Origin: Selaginella moellendorffii
Lineage: Eukaryota > Streptophyta > Lycopodiopsida > Selaginellales > Selaginellaceae
Assembly (NCBI RefSeq): GCF_000143415.4
Contig: NW_003314264.1
Coordinates: 636,124 to 700,123 of the forward strand
Direction of reading: 5' to 3'
Length of the DNA stretch: 64,000 bases
The stretch's first letter is position 1, and the number at the start of each line of letters is the position of its first letter. The notes beneath the pieces are model-generated. The model searched no databases, was not told the DNA's origin, and saw only the letters and a program-made list of their open reading frames with translations. Positions 9,540-21,808 of the stretch are shown here, in pieces. The translations under genes and the position numbers were made by a program.

Positions 9540-12500
9540 CTGGAAGACCTGTAACAAAGCATCTCTCCCAATGAGTGAAAGCCCACCTAGCAATGCTGAA
9601 CTTTTGTAAGGCCTCTGATGAGCTTCCATGCGTATTGAGTATTGGAAGCCATCTCAGACTAAGGCTCCCACTACATTTGGCTCGATGAATAGGTGATGCC
9701 AGACCACCGCAGCCACACATGCTTCCACAGCCTGCTCATAACCTTCACCAAGTTCGGTGAGTCTAGACTCAAGCACTGTGTTGTAGTCGGTAATTGCAAG
9801 GTTCTCTAGGATGGAATCCACAGACTTGTGCTGATCACCCTCCTCCTTTAGGCTTGATGCACCTTGCAATTGGTTGAGTGCATTCCAGATATGCGGCACG
9901 TATACCTTGAGGTTCATCTCATATAGTCCTCCTCGGGCAAATCATTGGTCATTCTCATTTAGAACCTCTCGGGCTGCAATTGCTAATATTGCAATTGTAC
10001 ACCCGCGAAATACTTGTGCATTACATTCGAACGCTTGGAATAGCAACCATGCCACAAAGATAGCCTGTGCATATAGAAATGAGGAGCATATAAAACTTGT
10101 GCTTTAAACTTAACTTACCACATCCCGCTCATCTTGTCACAACGTCCTAGAATGCATTGGCATCCTGGAATGCCAATACGTGGCTCCTTCCCTAAGCACA
10201 AACAGTTCACGCGTCTATAACACAAAGTTACTTTAGTGAGCCAAGTGAAAATTAAACTTACCGATCCTGGAATTTGGTGAATACTAATGGCTTTTGCATG
10301 TGGCCCACCCACATCTATTGTGGATTCCTCCCACACCAAAGCTCCTCCAATCTCAGACGTATAGACCACTTTGTAATCTGGTATGCGGAGATTAGTATTG
10401 AAGGTGAACTAGAAACAATTAAATTCATTGTTTGGTGCAATGAGGGAACTCCAATTCATAGGCAATCCATTGCTTACCAGAATGCAAGATGGCCTCAAAC
10501 GTGTACAAGCAAGTTTGTATAGCTGAAACATGGCCTTTTCGATGCAAAAACAAGAGAACTTATAATACAGTGTTTCAGCAATGTCAAATAATTGTCTCAA
10601 TTGTTGTGCAGCTGCCCAATTCTTAGGTAGGTCCCTACACAAAACAATAAGATGGTACTAAGTGCTAAAATATAAATACACGTACCTCTTCTCAATGAAC
10701 CATGCTATTATGGACTCAACAATTAAAAGAGGCACATTGATACTTACTTTAGCAAGGAGTTGTTGGATTGTGTTGTTACAAAACACATCCTCGTACTGTG
10801 CATCTGAAAGGCTAAATTTAAGGAGAACACTCTCCCAATCCTGCCAATGAGGCATGGCTTGGCTGAAAAAGCACGCGCGGAAGAAATATTTCACCGCCAG
10901 CCCGATGGAACTCAAGGTGTTTATCAATAGTGTCTAGCATATATTCGTCACTTGTGCTCTCCACGCTAAAGCAACCAAGAAGCTTGTGTTTCAACTATTG
11001 CACCTGTGATAGAACTTTAGCATCCCTCTATGCCCTCATCTCAAGGGCTATGGTGGCATCCTGTAAGGCAAAAACCTCCTCATACTACAGCATGATGAAG
11101 TTAGCACTATCTTGAGTGGTTAACTGAACAACTTCATTAAATGCATTAGTGGCATCAATCCATCATTGTTGACGCTCCAACAATCTACATGCAAATGTTA
11201 GTTCAATTTTGAATGGCATAATTTTTAATTATCTTACTCTACTGTAGAAAAGTTGTCAAGCAACTCCATAAGAGTAAGTGAAGTGGAGCTCCTTCCCTCT
11301 AGAAAGGGGGGTGGAGGCACACCATGGTCTTCAAGGCCTCCACCATCATTGTCATAGGCATATTTACACTCAAAAATTAGAAAATGAAGAAAATAATCAT
11401 TTATGTTAATACTTTTTACCAGCTGTATAGCCTGGAGCCACTATCTCTAGTGACAAGGATGTCTCCAGAGATCTTTACTGCAGTTCATCCCCACCATCAC
11501 CTTGTTCTTCGACTCCAGTGATGTCCATGTTGTCTTGTGTGGGGAGAGTTTCTTTTGGTAATGGAAGAATATCCTCTTCATCTGTAGAGTCTTCTTCTTT
11601 ATTATTCTCATTTTGGTTTGGTTCCTGCATGGGGAGAAATGGCTTTATCACCAAGGGATCATCATTTGCAGTCAAGGTATTTGTAGCAACTACAACTGCA
11701 AAGACCACAACATATATTTGTGAGGAGGGAACTTAAAAAACAAAATAACTTATATTCATAAATATTCTTCTCTTTGAATGCTTGGGCTTGTTTTTGATAA
11801 CTTAGCCAATGTTTGTCAATATGATGCTCCATAATATTGTATAGGTATATTATTGTTACCTGGTTGCTATTGGCCTTGTTTGTTATAGCTCCCCATGATG
11901 TTAGAGGAGGCCAGTAGCAAGGCCAAATAGAGCTGAGGCCAAATTTTGCAAACTCGGCATGGGCCTCACCACCATTGGACTACCTTGCATGTTGGACAAA
12001 TGCTTCTGGGTTGGTCATGGATGAAGGTTGGATTCTTGAGGCTTGGAGTGATAGTAGAATCGCATGTTGGGCCGTGCCGGGCTAGAAAGGAATACTGGAG
12101 TATAAGCCACCCCATATGAGACACTCTGGGAGGTCCACTACCAGCTCATCAAGTTCTGTCACCTTCACAGATGGCTCTCTTTTCTACCCATACAAGTGTG
12201 CATGCCAAGTCTTCGGGATTGCAATCCACTTGGTGATAAGAACTGTGGTGAACGGCCAGGGGACCAAAGGTGTCATAGATGACATCCCACCAATGACTTT
12301 GGATTGACTGCCATGATGTCCATGACGACAAGATAAGGACTGCCGATTGTTATCAGCTTAGGTGTGCACTGCAGCCACAAGTGGTCAGAGAGTCTAGCAC
12401 AGTGAAATGAAAATGAGTTAAACAAATCCAAAGAAAAAAAAAATGAAGAGTGCATGGGGTCATGTTATACCTGTGGCTCATATGGCAGCCCGCCTTGAGT

Positions 12501-13115
12501 GTCAGCTTGAACATATTTGGATGTCGAAGCTCCACTAAATGATGATGTTGATCCTTGGGAGTAGTTGTGGAATGCTAATAGGGAACTATAAGCTCGCTGG
12601 TGTGGCAGCATTGTCAACTCACCCTACGTAGAAAAACATATGGAAAAATGACGGGTACAAATGAAAAACTTACCGAGCTAGACCACTTGTTGCTTCGGGA
12701 GGTAGATGGGCCAGGTACTGGCACTTGTACCAGTAGATGGAGTTGCAAGAGTTGTAGCGGCTGGTGGAGTTGCGGGGCTAGTAGCAGTGGCACTATATGG
12801 GGTTCCATGAGCACGTCCTGTAGTTGGTGTTGGTGGCAGCATTCTAGATTGGATGACACCGTAGGCATGAGGCATCCGGACTTGCTTGTTTCAGACACTC
12901 GGGCTGCTACTTTCCAAGGAAGGCAAGGAGAAGGAAACATGCTGGAGGTTTTGCATATGTTGTAGTGTATGCAATGTTAGGCGGCACTCTATTTGCTCAA
13001 ATGCAGTCAGGAGCTGTAGATGGGATGCTGTTGGAGTTGATGTCCTTGTTGCGAAGCTTGGAAAATCAAGTGGTTGGCGTGTGTCTCGTAGGATTGTTAG
13101 CTGTACCAATTGCAA
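9540..13115 (-). pseudogene. Decayed multi-exon minus-strand gene(s), family unknown
   Basis: Protein-like patches on the minus strand are separated by intron-like AT-rich stretches. 9540-9920 reads VPHIWNALNQLQGASSLKEE and later TVLESRLTELGEGYEQAVEA, ending at a good donor (CAG|GTAAGG). 10658-10927 reads LSSIGLAVKYFF and HWQDWESVLLKFSLSDAQ. 10990-11190 reads WIDATNAFNEVVQLTTQDSA but with TGA and TAG at former Arg/Gln codons. 11475-11708 is an acidic segment (EEDSTDEEDILPLPKE). 12614-13115 is Ser/Thr/Pro-rich. The stops fit C-to-T decay of methylated DNA. It may be the first gene of the same transposon as the integrase-core gene, but nothing identifies it. Confidence 0.35.
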
Positions 13116-13566
13116 AACATTGAGTGCTTAGTTGCGTGCTCACAAGGTGTTTCCTGCATAGTGTCTATTGGTATTGAGGCGTGCAGCATTCTTGCTTCGA
13201 GCCTAGAAACCACAAGGGATTGGTTATGCAAACCTAATCGAGGAGAAGCTACCCACCATCACAACTGTGGCGCTCTTGCTTGGGCGGTGGTCCTACGATT
13301 AGGGGAGTGTGCACTAGAAGCCTTTCCTCCGGTTAGATGACACGAATCGATTGGAAGAATGAACAAACCATTGACAAAATCATGTCATAAAATGAAATTG
13401 CCCCATATCCAAGGCACAATTAATAATGGTGGGACTTTGTGTAAACCCTAATCCCGTGGGAACCCTTAATTTGAACAAATCAAGAATTGAATTTAAATTT
13501 GAAATATATACTAAAGAACACTCAATTTTCTCCGAGTATGGCTAAGTATAATTTTTCAAAAGCTCA

Positions 13567-15063
13567 TCACTTCACCGATGTTACTGTAGGCAATTGCTTG
13601 TCCAAGTTGAGTCCCTCCCGATGCATAAAAAATGCCTGGTTCTGAACAGTGCTAAGAGCCTGTAAGGTAGCCAAACACAATGAAATAGATTTAAAAAAAT
13701 TGTTCTATTTTTGTTCTAAAGATTACCTTTGACAGAGTTGCACCTTCAACATTGGAGAGAAATGGTCTAGGAACGTTTTTAATATCTTTTCCACCAACAG
13801 CCGGCATAATTCTACAAAAGCACAATTTATAAAGAATTCTGTAACGTTACCAAAATTTTTACCCAAGCTCTCATTTCATCGGTTGAAATAGGTTTGTAGA
13901 AATATGAGATGGTCTGAAGTAATCATCACATCAATACGAATGGACCTCATGGAGGTTCCAGGTTGCAACCCAATGTGAAATATGCTTCTTGAGGTACGAA
14001 GCAAAGACACAACATAGACTCTAGTTGTGCACATCGAGAATTCCCATATCTTCCATGGACTCAAAAAGGTGCTTATAAAACCACACCATGAACTCAAAGA
14101 GCTCTCTCCACAAATGCTCTATGCGCTATAAAACAAATTTGATTTAGTCCTTATTTGGAAAAACTCTAATGCTGTGAGTACCTGGTTACGTGTTGATGTC
14201 CTACGTATGAAACTCTTAATTGCAAGACCCCAATAGTAGACTATGTCGCTCTCAACCTCATTGTGCTCTAGAGCATTGTCGCTCCAAATGCACTTGGGCC
14301 TTCCAAATTGACAGATAGCCTATGTATATGTGTTGAATATTGCATAGGATTCTTTGGAGGTAGCTAGCTTACAAGCTACAATATAATGAGTTGCCCCACA
14401 AATAATGGCATGTACATAGAAACCATAGCTTACAAGCTTGCAATATGCTACAATAATCTTGTTCCCACATGTGTTAACAAAAAAGCAGAAATGAAAGAAT
14501 ACTCTCAATCCACATGGCAAAGTGCATAAGCCTCCTTGTTCTTGTCCGTCGTTGAATCCTTGTCATATGCCTCTGTTCTAGTCTACTTGGATTGTGAGTG
14601 GCTAAGGCCTGGCGTCGGCTAAACCAGTATCCTCCAATTCGATAGCTAGATCGAGAATTGATAATCCCCCAATTTGTGTCACCTCAATTCATGGCATTGT
14701 TAGTTTGAACATGATGAAGTGCCTCTTTGAGTGGTACTCTATAATATACACCTCTCCAATTTCGATTGATCATGTATTTGTATAGTGTTGGCTTAGAAAT
14801 TCTAAGATAGCATGCGAGGTAAGCAGTAGTCTTAGTCTCGAGGATCTTCAAGTGCATCCAAGTGCCAAATGCGGCTGGACTACTGAATCCCCTCGATTGC
14901 AAAAAATTATAGAAGGCCTAGAAACATATAAATCATGAATTTAGGAGGCTAGAAACTAAGTAAACCTCTAGGAGAGCATCATTGTCACTATCCATATTGG
15001 AACCACAATCCGAATCACTAAAATTGGATGGAAGGCCGTCCATCTTGTCTTCCTCCACGTCTT
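13567..15063 (-). pseudogene. Integrase-core (PF24764-like) DDE transposase, copy 2
   Basis: This is the fuller of the two copies. From 15063 the exons give the acidic segment (DKMDGLPSNFSDSDCGSNMD), the HTH-like ISKPTLYKYMINRNWRGVYY, the catalytic-core exons (matching copy 1 around 14520-13900) and a 3' exon with VPRPFLSNVEGATLSK. A last exon reads ALSTVQNQAFFMHREGLNLD and ends at a TGA at 13567-13569. Splice borders such as ttgtag| and |gtaatc are plausible. Stops and frameshifts in the core show it is dead. The missing tail of copy 1 can be inferred from it. Confidence 0.7.
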
Positions 15064-15599
15064 CTAGTAAAGTTGGAAAAAAAAGCTTTAATGATACAAA
15101 TTTGAAGTAAACTAGGGAGGGAACTATACTCATGGTAGGAATTTGAAAGTCCATAGAGAGCAATCGAGTAGTAAATCAAAGCCACTTCCAACACTACCCA
15201 TAAAAACATTTAAAACCAATCACTAGCAAACCAAGTTACTTTCCACATTTGCTACCAAGAAACATGCCGAATAACAAAGCACTAAAGCAGGGCACTAAGA
15301 CAAGGAAGCATCTCCTAAACCCTATGACCTGATGAATCCCTATGTTATGGGGTCAAACTTGATGATATGTGGCATATATGTAGAACACATTATTCATATT
15401 ATGGGGATATCATCGACCCATTAGGCAAGCATCCATGGGGTATCTATGAGGCATCCAAATGACATTTAATGCCGAACCAATAGAAAACTGCCATATGGAC
15501 ATTGTATTGTGAGTGAAATCTATTGCAGTAACACTCACCCTTTTACAAATTGCATGCCATAATTTGTTTAAGCAGCTTCTATGTATAGGTATGCTCATA

Positions 15600-15809
15600 A
15601 ATCCCCACTTCATAAACCAGAATTCTACAACAAAGAAATTCATTGTTCCATTGCTCCATTTCTCCAAGAGGATAGAGATGACACCTAATGTCTAAAGCAC
15701 TATGCCTCTAATACCATGTGAAGAGTCTCCATCTAACACTCTAAAGAAAGAGAGCAGCTCTTACAAAATAGCAAAACTAAAAACCTTAAATTGAAGAAAT
15801 GTGACTCAA
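15600..15809 (-). repeat. Copia-like LTR end and PBS, inverted block of copy 2
   Basis: Reverse complement of 4629-4835, including GCCTCTAATACCA (PBS) and TGTGAAGAG (LTR end). Flanking sequence is colinear with copy 1. Confidence 0.65.
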
Positions 15810-16462
15810 GCCACTTGGCTTGACTCTAACAGTGGTAGGACAAGATGGCATTGGTGGCTGCCACATTCTCTACTTTGGTGGCAGGAAGACCCTTTACTCA
15901 CAACCTCCAGAGGGTGGCTTGTGGTGTCTGGAATGACAAAATGATAAAAGTTGATAAAGGCTTGTGGGTTTATTTTTTATTGCCTGGCTTGTTGCCACAT
16001 ATTGCCATTTACAGTTTCATTGTGTGGCAAAATCATCTGTACTAACAACAAAATCAGTTTTCATTTTTTATAGCAATAACTATACAAATGCATATGTGTG
16101 GTAAGTGTAAACAATCTTGAGTTTGAGCTTTTATTACTGCAAGTGGTTTATAGGATTGCATATTTGAGACTTTTCCTTTTTGTTTCATACTTTTTAAATT
16201 TTTTTTCCTTCCCTTTATTTTTATTTTATTTCTTTTTACATTTACTTCCATCACTTTGGTCTCCCCATCAATGTTTCTGTTCAATATTTCTATTTTGCTC
16301 CTTTATTTCTCAAATCCCTCCAATAGTCTTTATATTATAGCAATTAACTAGCTCAAGAAAGAGTATTCTAATCTCTTCAACTTTGAATTATTATCCTCAA
16401 GCAAAGGCCAAAATTGGCATTGCTTTGAAAGTGCAAGCTTGTGGACATGAATTTGCCATCAA

Positions 16463-16690
16463 ATGAGGAAGACTGGAGGATGGAGTGCTGCAAAGATACT
16501 AATTTTAGAGATGCTAGCCAAGATCAAGAAGAAGGATCCCAGCATGTACAAGCCAAAGGTGAAGTTTTCCGATAACAATGGTGATGAAATCGAGGAAGAG
16601 AAGGCTTTGAAGGAGAGGAAGAAACCAGTGTACTTGAAAGATGTTCTGGCTAAGCAAGTTCTGGAAAATCCTGAGGGGGACAAGGATTGA
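16463..16690 (+). pseudogene. KRI1-like ORF fragment, copy 2
   Basis: Same 75-codon frame as at 5367-5594, with changes such as Gln to Glu and Met to Val and no stop. It ends LEKQ-type VLENPEGDKD then TGA. Retention of the frame in two old copies may reflect past constraint, or simply too few mutations in a short frame. Confidence 0.45.
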
Positions 16691-16710
16691 AATCCTCCAC
16701 AACACTCACT

Positions 16711-18246
16711 TCATTTATCCGCAGCATCAGGATCCAAAATTCTAATACTTTCAAGGTCCACCCCCCAGCATGAAAGCTCGGCTGGAAGGTCGTCTATGTA
16801 GCTCAGCAAAAGAGCCAGCCACATTGTCCTCAAGGGATTGTCAATGACACATTTGCCATTGATAAAGACGACCTTCTTGGAGGTGTTCTTCCAAAGTTGC
16901 CGAAGATATCCAGCCACAGTAGCAAGAGCAGTGGTCTGGAGGAAGGTTGTCATTATCCAAAGTGCCGTGTCTCAAGGCCGATACGAAACTTTTTATCTCT
17001 GTAAGAGTGAGCAACCCATGTACATGTATGTTTTACTCCATTCCAGAGAAAGCGGAAGTATGGAGCTCCCGAAAAGTCGCATGGCTTGTCCAGTCAGTGC
17101 CATCGTCAGCAAAATCTGCGGTCAGGTTCTCGTTCAGCTTCTTGGCCCAGGCGATCTTGTCTAACACAAAAAATTATGGCCTAGACATCATTTTTACCAG
17201 GCACCTAAGAATCGGCTGGAGGAAGTCCCGCTGCTGGTGCTGATGCTGTGAGAGGCACAATAAAGTCTATGGAGGAATGGCCACAGAATTAAACACAGCC
17301 AAAGGGCAAACAGGGGTGAGAATGACCACAAGGATGCGGAGATTACCAGATATCCACACAGAAAGAAAGAAACAGATTCAGGAAGCAAAAATCCTTAACC
17401 ATGACCAGACAGGGAAAGCAAAGCAGGACAGTGGAGCCACTCTGGGATAAAGAGTTGCTGCTGCTCCGGGTGAAAGAGAGGCTGCTGCGGGAGAGAGGGC
17501 TACGAGATTAGCAGCGACAAAATTTGAAAGAAAAGGCATCGCGGAATGACCAAGTAAAACACAAGACAGACATGAAAAGCAAACAAAGGGGCTTTGGAGG
17601 AACGCACAGACTTGTGAGCAGAACTGAGCAAACTATAGTGTCAGGCTACCAGTCATCCCAAAGAGAAGACACCCAACTAGATAAAGTAGCATCGAGAACT
17701 GGACAAATGGAATACCAAGAACTGGACAGAAAATGGGCTAGGAAACAAAGGGCTTTCCCAATTGCTTACCAGATCCGTGCACTGTAACATTCAGAACAAA
17801 ACAAAGTTAGTATTAGATCTAGAAGAAAAAACCAGGGTCTCAACAGTCATAGCCATACAAGGACGACCAAGGGAGCATGCGTCAGCATAGCCAAAAGCCA
17901 CACTTCCAGCAACCCAAAATAAAAGCGAATTGAAGCTACCTCTGGCAAAATCCTTAACCATGGCCGAAAGCAGCCATAGCCACATGGAACCACACACACA
18001 GCAAAACACCCCAAATCGAGGGGGAAAGCTAAATACACAAAGAATGACTTACCATAACATTGGAGGAGGAGGAGTTCCTTCTTCCGCAGCTGTAATTTTT
18101 TCTTCCGCAGCTGCTGTTTTTCCTTCCGCAGCTGTTTTTCCTCCTTCTGCCAATATTCCGCCAGAAATTGATTGCCACTCTCAAAGGCAGAGAGAAAAGA
18201 TTCCCCAGCCGCTTGGATCTGTGGCTGAAGACACCCGATTTGAGCC
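16711..18246 (-). pseudogene. Coiled-coil (Crinkler-like) gene, copy 2, 5' truncated
   Basis: Exon 1 (18053-18246) keeps AQIGCLQPQIQAAGESFL and the QLRKEK coil, ending at the conserved GTAAGTC donor. The first about ten residues are lost at the junction with the LTR at 18246. The 3' patch at 16711-16953 reads KKVVFINGKCVIDNPLRTMW and GVDLESIRILDPDAADK. As in copy 1, no catalytic domain can be seen. Confidence 0.42.
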
Positions 18247-19218
18247 TACACAGGGGGGCAGCTGCAAGGGGTTTCAAAAGTATAGTAGGGAGAGTGTGGG
18301 GATTGGAGCACAGTTAAGCCAATTTGGCTAGGAAAGCTAAGTTTGGCCTAGGAAGGTTGTGCCCAGGTGTTGGGTGATAACTTAACCACTGGGAAGTCCA
18401 AAACTAAAGTGAATACAAACTGATAAGTGGGGTAACTTAGTGAAGTGTTCAAGAGGCAACTCTAGTTCCCTCAGGAGATCGAATGGTCGATGCTTCTAGT
18501 CCAAGCATGGGTGACACTATACCTGGCATGGCTCAATGGAACCTCGCTCTAAGCCCATGGCTAGAGCACCCAAAGGCAGAAGGCAGGGAGAGTACCCATA
18601 AGGCTCATGTAGGGCCACAATATTCCAAAATGTTGTCCTAAAATCCTAGATTGTGGAAAAGAGGAGGAGTAGTTCTTTGGTGTGGTGACCAAAGATACAG
18701 TTATACAGTGAGGAAGTCCCAGTGGACAGTGGGACTTAGTGGTTGGGTCTGTGAGCCTTGATCCAATAATAGTGTTGGTGAACACGGCCATGGACAGAAA
18801 GGGACTTGGTGGGGATTGGAAAAGAGATATTGGGGAAGGTTATTCCCCTTGTTTATGGGCATCCTAAAGATGCTAAAGAGTGGATTTAGGTTGATCACTC
18901 ATGGACGGATGGCCTAGTCTTTGAGAGATGGGACTGTGCTGTAAGTGGTGTTAGACCACCGGTGTGACTAAGGTGAATGGGTATGGCCTTAATGTAATAG
19001 ACTGGTATATCGGTGGTAACTTGGAGTCTCAGTCATGGGATCGGACACGTGGAGCACTTGGACCAAGTGCAAAGGTTGAGTGGTATGGATGCCATTCTCG
19101 GGGTTAGCAAGCCCCAAGTCTTAAATTAGACTTATGGAGGTTGTGAATGGGACTCCTCCAAGTGGTTGGAGGTGTGGTTAAGTGACTAAAGTAAAGTGGA
19201 AAAATTAGTCACTTACAA
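18246..19218 (+). repeat. Gypsy-type LTR D, 5' truncated
   Basis: Begins inside the block GGGGGGCAGCTGCAAGGGG...AAAAGTATAGTAGGG that is shared with LTRs A-C, and ends CACTTACA at 19218 just before a PBS. The start of the LTR is missing. No open frame of note. Confidence 0.6.
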
Positions 19219-19221
19219 TTT

Positions 19222-19232
19222 GGTATCAAAGT
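19222..19232 (+). promoter_or_regulatory. Primer-binding site of LTR D element
   Basis: ATT TGGTATCAAAG follows the LTR end by three bases, as in LTR A. It matches the Met-tRNA type PBS except at one base. Confidence 0.65.
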
Positions 19233-19929
19233 TGTTCTTTAGTCTAACTTTTAATAGTGCTCAAGTATATCACCACTAGTGTTGGCATTGGAAGGTCCTA
19301 GGAGTGGACTTATCATTAAGGAGTAGTAGGTTGGGAAGACATGGCTCTCCACTACAGTTTATGTGTGAACTTATAGGTGAGGTGGTAGATAGAAAAGAGG
19401 CCAATAATGGAACAACTTCAGAATCTTGGGAACAGTATAAAGTTTTCCTCTGAGAGTTGAGGATGTGATCTAGATGAGCGTTTGACTTAGCAAACTAGCT
19501 AATGTAATTGTGGTAAGTAACTATAGTTAGGATCACGGGAAAGATAAAGACTCTAAAATAATAAAGGAGTCACAAAATTATCCTCATAATTAATGAACGT
19601 GGGAGGTCAAATACGGAAAAGGACACAAGTCCTTGAAATGGTAGCTAAGACTACCCTTAATAAATGCTAGAACAACTCAAGGGATTGGGGGTGTACTTAG
19701 AGGATGAGTTGGTATTCTTATCACATAAACAAATAGTTCTAAGGGGCAAAGGTAGCTCATATGGAATAAAGAATAATAAAATATCGGAGTAATACTTGCA
19801 AGAATGGTCCTTATAGGTAACACATGAATACAAGAAGTTGTATTCTAACGAGCTGGCACTTCAAAAAATGGAACATTATAGGTCATTAGATTAATGAAGT
19901 CCAAAAAGCTAGATGACTCGAGTGGAGTC

Positions 19930-20330
19930 AAGGAATGGTCCTAGAGGACTGGTGGAAGCATTTAGACTGAGGTGTGTTGTACCTCACGAAGGATGGGGAG
20001 GATCATACGTGCGCTACATTAAAGCAGCGAGGGGACCTCATACATTACGTTAATGCGTTTGTTCAGAAGTACATTATGATTGCAAATATGAGTGACAAAG
20101 GTGCTCGGAGTTATTTCCTAAGGTGGGATACCTTGAGGTCATGTTGGCAGGTTCATAAGAACCCCCTCCCAAACAAATCTTAATAGAAATGGGAATGGCA
20201 TAGCCTAAGCTAGGAGGTATGCAGTTAGAGTGTGGTGACCCAAAATAATAGAGGTGTAGAAGCTCTAACAATGAGTTGTAGGACTTGACAACTATAAAGC
20301 AATTAAGTAAAAAAGTGCAAAATAAGTGAT
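19930..20330 (+). pseudogene. Gypsy gag remnant
   Basis: Two frames give a retrotransposon-gag-like stretch: LKQRGDLIHYVNAFVQKYIM then MSDKGARSYFLR, matching the family's L.....GDL..Y...F..L......MSE....F.FLRGL pattern. Frameshifts and stops surround it. It lies 0.7 kb downstream of a PBS, as a gag should. The region 20330-20997 holds no recognisable pol. The element is joined to a different, non-coding repeat at about 20998. Confidence 0.55.
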
Positions 20331-21613
20331 TAAACTGGTAGAGACTGATTACCTAAGACTTCTTATTAGGATAAAGAAGTTAGACATACCTTTATAGAGG
20401 ATAAATTGCTCATGTTGTGATATAATAAGTTAATGTTGTAAAGGGAATCCTCATTGTTAAAGAAGGCCATTATTGGGACACCCAAATACTGTAAAACACC
20501 AGAAAGTGGTCTTTGGTGTCATGAGGGCATTAAATAAGGCCTAAGGGATTAAATCCCTAACGAACAATGAATATGAGATGCTATCTAAACGTCCAAGGTT
20601 GCAAAGATGGAAGAAGTCCTTTTATCTGAATTGGACAAAACCAAAAAGGGATTTTGGCAAGGTTAGTCATGGGCATATAAAGACTCATACGTAACAATGT
20701 TAATCTCAGTGTGTGGGATTACAAGATGAGCATACCCAGATTGAAGAACCATTCCCTAGGCTACCGAGTGGATTCATCCCTATGAATACTTGCTAAGGCA
20801 TGGTAGAAAGTGCAAAGCTATCCTTCTAGTCTGAAGAAAAATGACTGAAGGAAACGTATGAGGCTAAAAAGCAAGTAGTAAAGGGATAAAATTGAACCAT
20901 AGGAATCAAAAGGCATAACTAGGGGTGGTTATTCAAGTTGGAAGTGGAGAATCAAGTGGGGGCTCTAACAGTTTGTTAATAACAACTGTGATGCCAAGCT
21001 TGATTTTACATGTCAATTTTTTTATTAGTGTTTTGGCTCTACATTGGATCTTGAAGGTGGTTGAAGAAGAGTGTTAATGCAATATAAATATCCAAAGATA
21101 TGGTTTTCTTGATCAAACCTTAGATGTTTATTTTGCATTTTTGCGGATGTTGGTGTTAGATATTAGAAAAATGGATATGAAATTTAATGCTTAAACATGT
21201 TATTGGGTCATAAGAATTTATATTGAGGTGAATCTATGTGAAGTTGTGGGTAAGAGGAAGTTAGTTGAGTCTTGAAAGTTTGCATTCCTAGACTAAGAGT
21301 CATTCTTTCTCTATGATGGAAATACTTTCCATAAATTTTCTTAAACTTTTTTAATAGCTGATCTATTAATCATTTTGTTCGAAAACCATTCTATTTTTGT
21401 AAAAGTTAGTACAAACTAGTGAAGGGGTTGGAGTTGACATTGGTTAGCTTAGACATTAGTAGGTAGTTTATAAAATGTAGCCCAAAAGGGATGCTAAATT
21501 TTAGGGCTAAGGCAATTGAGTTGGATAGAGTCTGACGTTGGTGTAAAAAAGTGGCCATTGCACTTTTCTAAAAAAGGTGACTTTTGTGCCTTTCTTTTAT
21601 AGCATTGTGTTTG

Positions 21614-21808
21614 TGTAAGCAACCAAAGAGAACAACTCGAGAGACGATCCATAGGGTTCAAATATAGAGGGAAAGGGCCCATGAACAAGAATGCACCCCC
21701 TTTTCCAATCAGTTAAGAGTTTTGGGATATTTAGGATTAAGTGTCCTTGGGTTTAAATAGTACTGGGTTAGGTGACCTTCTGAAAACTCCAAAACTCAGG
21801 GTTTTATA
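21614..21808 (+). repeat. Solo LTR of TRIM family 2
   Basis: 195 bp from TGTAAGCAACCAAAG to TTTTATA, matching the two LTRs of the element at 30138-30717. Flanks GTTTG and GCTTG form a 5-bp target duplication with one mismatch. The paralog at 32103-32107 shows the unfilled site GCTTG. Confidence 0.85.

Larger units (their letters stand above)
13803..18245. repeat. Direct repeat, copy 2 (matches 2734-7229)
   Basis: Colinear with copy 1 apart from the inverted 0.2-kb block at 15600-15809 and small indels. Homology stops at 18245, inside exon 1 of the coiled-coil gene, where an LTR begins. Confidence 0.9.

Noticed and set aside
16459-16683. 74-codon minus-strand frame opposite the KRI1-like ORF
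   Set aside because: Antisense shadow; the plus-strand reading has the recognisable motifs.
19222-19232. Possible tRNA-related gene at the TGGTATCA sequences
   Set aside because: These short matches directly follow LTR ends and are primer-binding sites; no tRNA cloverleaf surrounds them.
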